Positions 1 through 10,440 of a stretch of 64,000 bases of DNA are shown piece by piece (position 1 is the first letter of the stretch; every line of letters begins with the position of its first letter). The position numbers were made by a program, and so were the translations under genes. The notes under the pieces were generated by a model. The model saw only the letters and a list, made by a program, of their open reading frames with translations. It did no database searches and was not told where the DNA came from. Origin of the DNA: Hydractinia symbiolongicarpus (Eukaryota > Cnidaria > Hydrozoa > Anthoathecata > Hydractiniidae); the NCBI RefSeq assembly GCF_029227915.1, contig NC_079881.1, positions 3,348,001 to 3,412,000 on the forward strand, given 5' to 3'.

Positions 1-725
1 TCTTCAGCGCCCACTAAGGGCTCAGATTGGTCCCACAGTAAAAATGACTTATTTATCTAAATTTTTAAATACACCGCTAACACAGCGCCCAGTGTAATCG
101 CTAAGTTCCAAACAATCATGTCAAAATAAGAAGAATGTTTTTTCGTGGAGTCCAATTGGCTCACTTATCACATTAATAGTGTCAAAGCCCACAATCAGTT
201 CAATTAAGTCGCACAGTCAATCATTTCACTGTTAAAAGCGATACCACCTAGTAATATCAGAAAATTATCGCTAAATACATGTTGGTACGAATATGTGACC
301 CTACCGTTGTAACTCAAACGAACTGACACCGTTAGAAAGACAATGAAATGTAGTTCTTGAAATTGTCTCTATTTCTTCAGCGCGCGCTAACGGCTAGGAT
401 TGGTCCCGCAGTAAAAAATGAATTACTTATCTAATATTTTTAAATAAAGGACAACCACAGCGCCCAGTGTAATCACTGAGTTTCAGCAATCATGTCAAAT
501 TAGGAAGAATGTTTTTTCTTGGAGTCCAATCGGCTCACGTATCACATTCATCAGGTCACAGTCCAAAATCAGTTCAATTAAGTCCCACAGTCAATCGTTT
601 CAATGTTGAAAGCGATACAACCTAGTAATATCGGAAAAATATCACTAAATACATTTTGGTACGAATTTGTGACGCAACCGTTGTAACTCAAAAGAATTGA
701 TACTGTTAGAAAGTCAATGAAATGT

Positions 726-738
726 AGTTTTTGAAACT
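726..738. other. Short dyad near monomer 3' end (exemplar)
   Basis: agttt (726-730), spacer ttg, aaact (734-738). Reduced to gttt/aaac in gttgtttttgaaac forms and broken in tagttattgaaatgg forms (copies preceding B and X monomers). Confidence 0.65.
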
Positions 739-747
739 GCCTCTATT

Positions 748-1492
748 TCTTCAGCGCGCGATAACGGCTAGGATTGGTCCCACAGTAAAAAATGACTTAT
801 TTATATAAATTTTTAAATAAATCGCTAACACAACGCCAGTGTAATCGCTGAGTTCCAGCAATCATATCAAATTAAGAAGAATGTTTTTTCTTGGAGTCTA
901 ATCGGCTCACTGATCACATTCATAAGGTCAAAGTCCAAAATCAGTTCAATTAAGTCCCACAGTCAATCGTTCCACTGTTAAAAGCGATACAACATAGTAA
1001 TATCGGAAAATTTATCACTAAATACATTTTGGTACGAATTTGTGACGCAACCGTTGTAACTCAAAAGAATTGATACTGTTAGAAAGTCAATGAAATGTAG
1101 TTTTTGAAACTGTCTCTATTTCTAAAGCGCGCGATAACGGCTAGGATTGGTCCCACAGTAAAAAATGACTTATTTATATAAATTTTTAAATAAATCGCTA
1201 ACACAACGCCAGTGTAATCGCTGAGTTCCAGCAATCATATCAAATTAAGAAGAATGTTTTTTCTTGGAGTCTAATCGGCTCACTGATCACATTCATAAGG
1301 TCAAAGTCCAAAATCAGTTCAATTAAGTCCCACAGTCAATCGTTCCATTGTTAAAAGCGATACAACATAGTAATATCGGAAAAATATCACTAAATACATT
1401 TTGGTACGAATTTGTGACGCAACCGTTGTAACTCAAAAGAATTGATACTGTTAGAAAGTCAATGAAATGTAGTTTTTGAAACTGTCTCTATT
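748..1492. repeat. Tandem doublet of near-identical monomers (r3/r4)
   Basis: The adjacent monomers at 748 and 1121 share rare variants: tttatataaattttt, aaatcgctaacacaacgcc (one C fewer than the usual gcgccc), gagtctaatcgg and cactgatcacattc. They differ at only a few sites seen by eye, including aaaatttatc against aaaaatatc. This is a local single-monomer duplication. Copy b of the HOR has only one full member of this type (5222). Confidence 0.85.
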
Positions 1493-2078
1493 TCTTCAGC
1501 GCGCGATAACGGCTAGGATTGGTCCCACAGTAAAGAATGACTTATTTATCTAAATTTTTAAATACACCGATAACACAGCGCCCAGTGTAATCGCTAAGTT
1601 CGAAACAATCATGTCAAAATAAGAAGAATGTTTTTTCTTGGAGTCCAATCGGCTCACTTATCACATTAATAAGGTCAAAGTCCTACATCAGTTCAATTAA
1701 GTCCCACAGTCAATCGTTCCACTGTTAAAAGCGATACAACATAGTAATATCGGAAAAATATCACTATATACATTTTGGTACGAATTTGTGACGCAACCGT
1801 TGTAACTCAAAAGAATAGATACTGTTAGAAAGTCAATGAAATGTAGTTTTTGAAACTGTCTCTATTTCTTCAGCGCGCGATAACGGCTAGGATTGTTCCC
1901 ACAGTAAAAAATGACTTATTTCTCTACATTTTTAAATGAAGCGCTACCACAGCGCCCAGTGTAATCACTGAGTTCCAGGTATCATGTCAAATTAAGAAGA
2001 ATTTTTTTTCTTTGAGTCCAATGGGCTCACGTATCACATTTATCAGGTCACAGTCCAAAATCAATTTAACTAAGTCCC

Positions 2079-2098
2079 ACAGTCAATCGATTCACTGT
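2079..2098. other. 20-bp near-perfect palindrome (exemplar)
   Basis: acagtcaatcgattcactgt matches its own reverse complement at 18 of 20 positions; only the two C residues flanking aatcgatt fail. It is present in r6, P and B types (caatcgattcactg). Most other types have caatcgtttcactg, which retains only the outer acagt/actgt arms. Confidence 0.8.
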
Positions 2099-2288
2099 TA
2101 AGAGCGATGCAACCTAGTAATATCAGAAAAATATCGCTAAATACATGTTGGTACGAATATGTGACGCAACCGTTGTAACTCAAAAGGATTGATACTGTTA
2201 GAAAATCAATGAAATGTAGTTTTTGAAGCTGTCTCTAAATCTTCAGCGTGCACTAACGGCTCAGATTGGTCCCACAGTAAAAAATGAC

Positions 2289-2312
2289 TTATTTATCTAA
2301 ATTTTTAAATAA
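2289..2312. other. AT-rich dyad in monomer (exemplar)
   Basis: Inverted repeat ttattta (2289-2295) and taaataa (2306-2312) around a 10-nt spacer. It recurs in monomers with the atttatct...aaataaag form and is lost or weakened in the atttctct...aaatgaag forms. A structural role is inference only. Confidence 0.7.
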
Positions 2313-2313
2313 A

Positions 2314-2328
2314 GCGCTACCACAGCGC
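2314..2328. other. GC-rich hairpin dyad in monomer (exemplar)
   Basis: Inverted repeat gcgct (2314-2318) and agcgc (2324-2328) with loop accac, immediately after the AT-rich dyad. It is kept in many types; it is shortened in ccgctaacacagcg types, broken in gcggtaccacagcgc types, and absent from type A (taccacaacac). Confidence 0.7.
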
Positions 2329-3356
2329 CCAGTGTAATCGCTGAGTTCCAGCAATCATGTCAAATTAAGAAGAATGTTTTTTCTTGGAGTCCAATTGGCT
2401 CACTTATCACATTAATAGGGTCAAAGACCACAATCAGTTCAATTAAGTCCCACAGTCAATCGTTTCACTGTTAAAAGCGATACCACCTAGTAATATCACA
2501 AAATTATGGCTAAATACATGTTGGTACGAATATGTGACACAGCTGCTGTAACTCAAATGGACTGACACCGTTAGAAAGACAATGAAATGTAGTTTCTGAA
2601 ATTGTCTCTATTTCTTCAGCGAGCGCTAGCGGCTAGGATTGGTCCCACAGTAAAAAATGACTTATTTCTCTAAATTTTTAAATGAAGCGCTACCACAGCG
2701 CCCAGTGTAATCGCTGAGTTACAGCAATCATTTCAAATTAAGAAGAATGTTCTTTCTTGGAGTCCAATTGGCTCACTTATCACATTAATCAGGTAACAGT
2801 CCAAAATCAATTCAACTAAGACCCACAGTCAATTGTTACACTGTTTAAAGCGATACCACCTAGTAATATCGGAAAAATATCACTAAATACATGTTGGTAC
2901 GAATATGTGACGCAACCATTGTAACTCAAACGTTGATACTGTTAGAAAGTCAATGAAATGTAGTTTTTGAAACTGTCTCTATTTCTTCAGCGCGCGATAA
3001 CGGCTAGGATTGTTCCCACAGTAAAAAATGACTTATTTCTCTATATTTTTAAATGAAGCGCTACCACAGCGCCCAGTGTAATCACTCAGTTCCAGGTATC
3101 ATGTCAAATTAAGAAGAATTTTCTTTCTTTGAGTCCAATGGGCTCACGTATCACATTTATCAGGTCACAGTCCAAAATCAATTTAACTAAGTCCCACAGT
3201 CAATCGATTCACTGTTAAGAGCGATGCAACCTAGTAATATCAGAAAAATATCGCTAAATACATGTTGGTACGAATATGTGACGCAACCGTTGTAACTCAA
3301 AAGGATTGATACTGTTAGAAAGTCAATGAAATGTAGTTTTTAAAACTTTCTCTATT

Positions 3357-4100
3357 TCTTCAACGCGCGATAACGGCTAGGATTGGTCCCACAGTAAAAA
3401 ATGACTTATTTCTTTAAATTTTTAAATAAAGCGCTACCACAGCGCCCAGTGTAATCGCTGAGTTCCGGCAATCATGTCAAATTAGCAGAATGTTTTTTCC
3501 TGGAGTTCAATTGCCTCACTTATCACATTTATCAGCTCACAGTCCACAATCAATTCAACTAAGACCCACAGTCAATCTTTTCACTGGTGAAAGCGATACC
3601 ACCTAGTAATATCGGAAAAACATCACTAAATACATGTTGGTACGAATATGTGACGCAACCGTTGTAACTCAAAAGGATTGATACTGTTAGAAAGTCAATG
3701 AAATGTAGTTTTTAAAACTTTCTCTATTTCTTCAACGCGCGATAACGGCTAGGATTGGTCCCAAAGTAAAAAATGACTTATTTCTTTAAATTTTTAAATA
3801 AAGCGCTACCACAGCGCCCAGTGTAATCGCTGAGTTCCGGCAATCATGTCAAATTAGCAGAATGTTTTTTCCTGGAGTTCAATTGCCTCACTTATCACAT
3901 TTATCAGCTCACAGTCCACAATCAATTCAACTAAGACCCACAGTCAATCTTTTCACTGGTGAAAGCGATACCACCTAGTAATATCGGAAAAACATCACTA
4001 AATACATGTTGGTACGAAAATGTGACGCAACCGTTGTAACTCAAAAGGATTGAAACTGTTGGGAAGTCAATGAAATGTTTTTTTTGGAACTGTCTCTAAT
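3357..4100. repeat. Tandem doublet of near-identical monomers (r10)
   Basis: The monomers at 3357 and 3729 share ttatttctttaaattt, attagcagaatg, cctggagttcaattgcctc and cactggtgaaagcg, and are almost the same for most of their length. They differ mainly near the 3' end, where the second has gtacgaaaatgtgac and ctgttgggaag. Copy b has one monomer here (7086) carrying the first monomer's start and the second's 3' end, so copy a gained a monomer or copy b lost one by exchange within the doublet. Confidence 0.87.
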
Positions 4101-4473
4101 TTTTCAGCGCGCATTAACGGCTACGATTGGTCCCACAGTAAAAAATGACTTATTTATCTAAACTTTTAAATACACCGCTAACACAGCGCTCAGTGTACTC
4201 GCTGAGTTCCAGCAATCGTAACAAATTAAGAAGAATGTTTTTTCTTGGAGTCCAATTGGCTCACTTATCACAATAATCAGGTAACAGTCTGAAATCAATT
4301 CAACTAAGACCCACAGTCAATCGTTTCACTGTTACAAGCGATACCACCAAGTAATATCGGAAAAATATCACTATATACATTCTGGTACGAATATGTGACG
4401 CAGCCGTTGTAACTCAAAAGGATGGATACTGTTAGAAAGTCAACGAAATGTAGTTTTTGAAACTGTCTTTATT

Positions 4474-4847
4474 TGTTCAGCGCGCAATTACGGCTAGGGT
4501 TTGTCCCACAGTACAAAATGACTTATTTATCTAAACTTTTAAATACACCGCTAACACAGCGCCCAGTGTAATCGCTAAGTTCCAAACAATCATGTCAAAA
4601 TAAGAAGAATGTTTTTTCGTGGAGTCCAATTGGCTCACTTATCACATTAATAGTGTCAAAGCCCACAATCAGTTCAATTAAGTCGCACAGTCAATCATTT
4701 CACTGTTAAAAGCGATACCACCTAGTAATATCAGAAAATTATCGCTAAATACATGTTGGTACGAATATGTGACCCTACCGTTGTAACTCAAACGAACTGA
4801 CACCGTTAGAAAGACAATGAAATGTAGTTCTTGAAATTGTCTCTATT
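4474..4847. repeat. Hybrid monomer r12/r1
   Basis: The head (tgttcagcgcgcaattacgg, gggtttgtcccacagtac) is r12, as at 7831. The rest (cgctaagttccaaac, tttttcgtggagtcc, attaatagtgtc) is r1, as at 1 and 8576. In copy b the same two types are separated by r13, so the hybrid removes two monomers' worth of sequence while keeping register. Confidence 0.82.
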
Positions 4848-7800
4848 TCTTCAGCGCGCGCTAACGGCTAGGATTGGTCCCGCAGTAAAAAATGAATTAC
4901 TTATCTAATATTTTTAAATAAAGGACAACCACAGCGCCCAGTGTAATCACTGAGTTTCAGCAATCATGTCAAATTAGGAAGAATGTTTTTTCTTGGAGTC
5001 CAATCGGCTCACGTATCACATTCATCAGGTCACAGTCCAAAATCAGTTCAATTAAGTCCCACAGTCAATCGTTTCAATGTTGAAAGCGATACAACCTAGT
5101 AATATCGGAAAAATATCACTAAATACATTTTGGTACGAATTTGTGACGCAACCGTTGTAACTCAAAAGAATTGATACTGTTAGAAAGTCAATGAAATGTA
5201 GTTTTTGAAACTGTCTCTATTTCTTCAGCGCGCGATAACGGCTAGGATTGGTCATACAGTAAAAAATGACTTATTTATATAAATTTTTAAATAAATCGCT
5301 AACACAACGCCAGTGTAATCGCTGAGTTCCAGCAATCATATCAAATTAAGAAGAATGTTTTTTCTTGGAGTCTAATCGGCTCACTGATCACATTCATAAG
5401 GTCAAAGTCCAAAATCAGTTCAATTAAGTCCCACAGTCAATCGTTCCACTGTTAAAAGCGATACAACATAGTAATATCGGAAAATTTATCACTAAATAGA
5501 TTTTGGTACGAATTTGTGACGCAACCGTTGTAACTCAAAAGAATTGATACTGTTAGAAAGTCAATGAAATGTAGTTTTTGAAACTGTCTCTATTTCTAAA
5601 GCGCGCGATAACGGCTAGGATTGGTCCCACAGTAAAGAATGACTTGTTTATCTAAATTTTTAAATACACCGATAACACAGCGCCCAGTGTAATCGCTAAG
5701 TTCGAAACAATCATGTCAAAATAAGAAGAATGTTTTTTCTTGGAGTCCAATCGGCTCACTTATCACATTAACAAGGTCAAAGTCCTACATCAGTTCAATT
5801 AAGTCCCACAGTCAATCGATTCACTGTTAAGAGCGATGCAACCTAGTAATATCAGAAAAATATCGCTAAATACATGTTGGTACGAATATGTGACGCAACC
5901 GTTGTAACTTAAAAGGATTGATACTGTTAGAAAATCAATGAAATGTAGTTTTTGAAGCTGTCTCTAAATCTTCAGCGTGCACTAACGGCTCAGATTGGTC
6001 CCACAGTAAAAAATGACTTATTTATCTAAATTTTTAAATAAAGCGCTACCACAGCGCCCAGTGTAATCGCTGAGTTCCAGCAATCATGTCAAATTAAGAA
6101 GAATGTTTTTTCTTGGAGTCCAATTGGCTCACTTATCACATTAATAGGGTCAAAGACCACAATCAGTTCAATTAAGTCCCACAGTCAATCGTTTCACTGT
6201 TAAAAGCGATACCACCTAGTAATATCACAAAATTATGGCTAAATACATGTTGGTACGAATATGTGACACAGCTGCTGTAACTCAAATGGACTGACACCGT
6301 TAGAAAGACAATGAAATGTAGTTTCTGAAATTGTCTCTATTTCTTCAGCGAGCGCTAGCGGCTAGGATTGGTCCCACAGTAAAAAATGACTTATTTCTCT
6401 AAATTTTTAAATGAAGCGCTACCACAGCGCCCAGTGTAATCGCTGAGTTACAGCAATCATTTCAAATTAAGAAGAATGTTCTTTCTTGGAGTCCAATTGG
6501 CTCACTTATCACATTAATCAGGTAACAGTCCAAAATCAATTCAACTAAGACCCACAGTCAATTGTTACACTGTTTAAAGCGATACCACCTAGTAATATCG
6601 GAAAAATATCACTAAATACATGTTGGTACGAATATGTGACGCAACCATTGTAACTCAAACGTTGATACTGTTAGAAAGTCAATGAAATGTAGTTTTTGAA
6701 ACTGTCTCTATTTCTTCAGCGCGCGATAACGGCTAGGATTGTTCCCACAGTAAAAAATGACTTATTTCTCTATATTTTTAAATGAAGCGCTACCACAGCG
6801 CCCAGTGTAATCACTCAGTTCCAGGTATCATGTGAAATTAAGAAGAATTTTCTTTCTTTGAGTCCAATGGGCTCACGTATCACATTTATCAGGTCACAGT
6901 CCAAAATCAATTTAACTAAGTCCCACAGTCAATCGATTCACTGTTAAGAGCGATGCAACCTAGTAATATCAGAAAAATATCGCTAAATACATGTTGGTAC
7001 GAATATGTGACGCAACCGTTGTAACTCAAAAGGATTGATACTGTTAGAAAGTCAATGAAATGTAGTTTTTAAAACTTTCTCTATTTCTTCAACGCGCGAT
7101 AACGGCTAGGATTGGTCCCACAGTAAAAAATGACTTATTTCTTTAAATTTTTAAATAAAGCGCTACCACAGCGCCCAGTGTAATCGCTGAGTTCCGGCAA
7201 TCATGTCAAATTAGCAGAATGTTTTTTCCTGGAGTTCAATTGCCTCACTTATCACATTTATCAGCTCACAGTCCACAATCAATTCAACTAAGACCCACAG
7301 TCAATCTTTTCACTGGTGAAAGCGATACCACCTAGTAATATCGGAAAAACATCACTAAATACATGTTGGTACGAAAATGTGACGCAACCGTTGTAACTCA
7401 AAAGGATTGAAACTGTTGGGAAGTCAATGAAATGTTGTTTTTGGAACTGTCTCTAATTTTTCAGCGCGCATTAACGGCTACGATTGGTCCCACAGTAAAA
7501 AATGACTTATTTATCTAAACTTTTAAATACACCGCTAACACAGCGCTCAGTGTACTCGCTGAGTTCCAGCAATCGTAACAAATTAAGAAGAATGTTTTTT
7601 CTTGGAGTCCAATTGGCTCACTTATCACAATAATCAGGTAACAGTCTGAAATCAATTCAACTAAGACCCACAGTCAATCGTTTCACTGTTACAAGCAATA
7701 CCACCAAGTAATATCGGAAAAATATCACTATATACATTCTGGTACGAATATGTGACGCAGCCGTTGTAACTCAAAAGGATGGACACTGTTAGAAAGTCAG

Positions 7801-8949
7801 CGAAATGTAGTTTTTGAAACTGTCTTTATTTGTTCAGCGCGCGATTACGGCTAGGGTTTGTCCCACAGTACAAAATGACTTATTTATCTAAACTTTTAAA
7901 TACACCGCTAACACAGCGCCCAGTGTAATCGCTGAGTTCCAGCAAACATGTCAAATTAAGAAGAATGATTTTTCTTGGAGTCCAATTGGCTCAATTATCA
8001 CATTAATAGGGTCAAAGAACACAATCAGTTCAATTAAGTCGCACAGTCATTCATTTCACTGTTAAAAGCGATACCACCTAGTAACATCAGAAAATTATGG
8101 CTAAATACATGTTGGTACGAATATGTGAAACAGCCGTTGTAACTCAAACGGACTGACACCATTAGAAAGACAATGAAATGTAGTTATTGAAATGGTCTCT
8201 ATTTCTTCAGCGCGCGCTAACGGCTAAGATTGGTCCCGCAGTAAAAAATGACTTATTTCTCTAAATTTTTAAATGAAGCGCTACCACAGCGCCCAGTGTA
8301 AACGCTGTGTTCCGGCAATCATGTCAAATTAGAAGAATGTTATTTCCTGGAGTTCAATTGTCTCATTAATCACATTCATAAGGTCAAAATACTAAATCAG
8401 TTCAATTAAGTCCCACAGTCAATCGAATCACTGTTAAGAGCGATGCAACCTAGTAATATCAGAAAAATATCGCTAAATACATGTTGGTACGAATATGTGA
8501 CGCAACCGTTGTAACTCAAAAGGATTGATACTGTTAGAAAATCAATGAAATGTAGTTTTTGAAACTGTCTCTAAATCTTCAGCGCCCACTAAGGGCTCAG
8601 ATTGGTCCCACAGTAAAAAATGACTTATTTATCTAAATTTTCAAATACACCGCTAACACAGCGCCCAGTGTAATCGCTAAGTTCCAAACAATCATGTCAA
8701 AATAAGAAGAATGTTTTTTCGTGGAGTCCAATTGGCTCACTTATCACATTAATAGTGTCAAAGCCCACAATCAGTTCAATTAAGTCGCACAGTCAATCAT
8801 TTCACTGTTAAAAGCGATACCACCTAGTAATATCAGAAAATTATCGCTAAATACATGTTGGTACGAATATGTGACCCTACCGTTGTAACTCAAACGAACT
8901 GACACCGTTAGAAAGACAATGAAATGTAGTTCTTGAAATTGTCTCTATT
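4848..8949. repeat. Domain 1 HOR copy b (11 monomers, 4102 bp)
   Basis: Second copy of the domain 1 unit: r2, r3, r4/5/6 hybrid, r7, r8, r9, r10, r11, r12, r13, r1. Long stretches look nearly identical to copy a in a visual comparison (for example 5969-7085 against 2240-3356). The r13 monomer at 8204 has tagttattgaaatgg just before it and a gtgttccgg body. It therefore resembles the B and X types that dominate domains 4 and 5, linking the two ends of the window. Confidence 0.88.
5595..5968. repeat. Hybrid monomer r4/r5/r6
   Basis: The start tctaaagcgcgcg is r4, the middle (cagtaaagaatgac, cacccgataac-like block, agttcgaaacaatc, gtcctacatcag) is r5, and the end (caatcgattcactgttaag, gagcgatgcaacc) is r6. 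Three monomers of copy a are represented by one here, which requires at least two breakpoints or successive exchanges. Confidence 0.8.
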
Positions 8950-9323
8950 TCTTCAGCGCGCGCTAACGGCTAGGATTGGTCCTGCAGTAAAAAATGAATT
9001 ACTTATCTAATATTTTTAAATAAAGGACAACCACAGCGCCCAGTGTAATCACTGAGTTTCAGCAATCATGTCAAATTAGGAAGAATGTTTTTTCTTGGAG
9101 TCCAATCGGCTCACTTATCACATTAACAAGGTCAAAGTCCTACATCAGTTCAATTAAGTCCCACAGTCAATCGTTCCACTGTTAAAAGCGATACAACATA
9201 GTAATATCGGAAAAATATCACTATATACATTTTGGTACGAATTTGTGACGCAACCGTTGTAACTCAAAAGAATTGATACTGTTAGAAAGTCAATGAAATG
9301 TAGTTTTTGAAACTGTCTCTATT
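8950..9323. repeat. Hybrid monomer r2/r5
   Basis: The first half carries r2 markers (cagtaaaaaatgaattactt, ataaaggacaaccac, gagtttcagc, attaggaag). After the ttcttggagtccaatcgg segment, which both types share, it carries r5 markers (cattaacaaggtc, gtcctacatcag). It is followed directly by r6, so r3 and r4 are missing from this HOR copy. Confidence 0.82.
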
Positions 9324-10440
9324 TCTTCAGCGCGCGATAACGGCTAGGATTGTTCCCACAGTAAAAAATGACTTATTTCTCTACATTTTTAAATGAAGCG
9401 CTACCACAGCGCCCAGTGTAATCACTGAGTTCCAGGTATCATGTCAAATTAAGAAGAATTTTTTTTCTTTGAGTCCAATGGGCTCACGTATCACATTTAT
9501 CAGGTCACAGTCCAAAATCAATTTAACTAAGTCCCACAGTCAATCGATTCACTGTTAAGAGCGATGCAACCTAGTAATATCAGAAAAATATCGCTAAATA
9601 CATGTTGGTACGAATATGTGACGCAACCGTTGTAACTCAAAAGGATTGATACTGTTAGAAAATCAATGAAATGTAGTTTTTGAAGCTGTCTCTAAATCTT
9701 CAGCGTGCACTAACGGCTCAGATTGGTCCCACAGTAAAAAATGACTTATTTATCTAAATTTTTAAATAAAGCGCTACCACAGCGCCCAGTGTAATCGCTG
9801 AGTTCCAGCAATCATGTCAAATTAAGAAGAATGTTTTTTCTTGGAGTCCAATTGGCTCACTTATCACATTAATAGGGTCAAAGACCACAATCAGTTCAAT
9901 TAAGTCCCACAGTCAATCGTTTCACTGTTAAAAGCGATACCACCTAGTAATATCACAAAATTATGGCTAAATACATGTTGGTACGAATATGTGACACAGC
10001 TGCTGTAACTCAAATGGACTGACACCGTTAGAAAGACAATGAAATGTAGTTTCTGAAATTGTCTCTATTTCTTCAGCGAGCGCTAGCGGCTAGGATTGGT
10101 CCCACAGTAAAAAATGACTTATTTCTCTAAATTTTTAAATGAAGCGCTACCACAGCGCCCAGTGTAATCGCTGAGTTACAGCAATCATTTCAAATTAAGA
10201 AGAATGTTCTTTCTTGGAGTCCAATTGGCTCACTTATCACATTAATCAGGTAACAGTCCAAAATCAATTCAACTAAGACCCACAGTCAATCGTTACACTG
10301 TTTAAAGCGATACCACCTAGTAATATCGGAAAAATATCACTAAATACATGTTAGTACGAATATGTGACGCAACCATTGTAACTCAAACGTTGATACTGTT
10401 AGAAAGTCAATGAAATGTAGTTTTTGAAACTTTCTCTGTT
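8950..10440. repeat. Domain 1 HOR copy c, truncated (4 monomers)
   Basis: Third, partial copy: r2/r5 hybrid (8950), r6 (9324), r7 (9697), r8 (10070). It skips r3 and r4, then at 10441 switches to domain 2 types with cgcgataacagctagg in place of r9. This is the domain 1/domain 2 junction. The join is in register: 10070 to 10441 is 371 bp. Confidence 0.85.

Larger units (their letters stand above)
374..4847. repeat. Domain 1 HOR copy a (12 monomers, 4474 bp)
   Basis: First complete copy of the domain 1 unit, from r2 to the r12/r1 hybrid. It is colinear with 4848-8949 except for two expansions: r4, r5 and r6 are separate monomers here, while copy b has one fused monomer, and r10 is doubled here (3357 and 3729). 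It also lacks r13, which is present in copy b at 8204. Shared private variants include the tctcta-to-tctaaagcg start (1121 and 5595) and gagcgctagcgg (2613 and 6342). Confidence 0.88.
1..10440. repeat. Domain 1: 11-12-monomer HOR
   Basis: Monomer starts are 1, 374, 748, 1121, 1493, 1867, 2240, 2613, 2984, 3357, 3729, 4101, 4474, 4848, 5222, 5595, 5969, 6342, 6713, 7086, 7458, 7831, 8204, 8576, 8950, 9324, 9697 and 10070. Calling the types r1-r13, the order is r1 r2 r3 r4 r5 r6 r7 r8 r9 r10 r10 r11 r12/r1, then r2 r3 r4/5/6 r7 r8 r9 r10 r11 r12 r13 r1, then r2/5 r6 r7 r8. Private variants fix the register: cgctaagttccaaacaatc recurs with offsets 4474 and 4102 bp (12 and 11 monomers), and cccactaaggg occurs at 1 and 8576. 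Copies differ by gain or loss of whole monomers, with hybrids at the joins. The repeat is older or less homogenised than domain 4, since neighbouring types differ visibly. Confidence 0.9.

Noticed and set aside
1-10. Array boundary at base 1, because a monomer begins exactly there in the chosen phase
   Set aside because: The phase point is arbitrary, and the first monomer is an ordinary r1 copy like the one at 8576; the array very probably continues upstream.
2525-2535. Pol III B-box-like ggtacgaatat in each monomer, suggesting a tRNA-derived SINE origin
   Set aside because: Only about 7 of 10 specified B-box positions match, there is no A box at a suitable distance, and there is no poly-A or tRNA-like fold.
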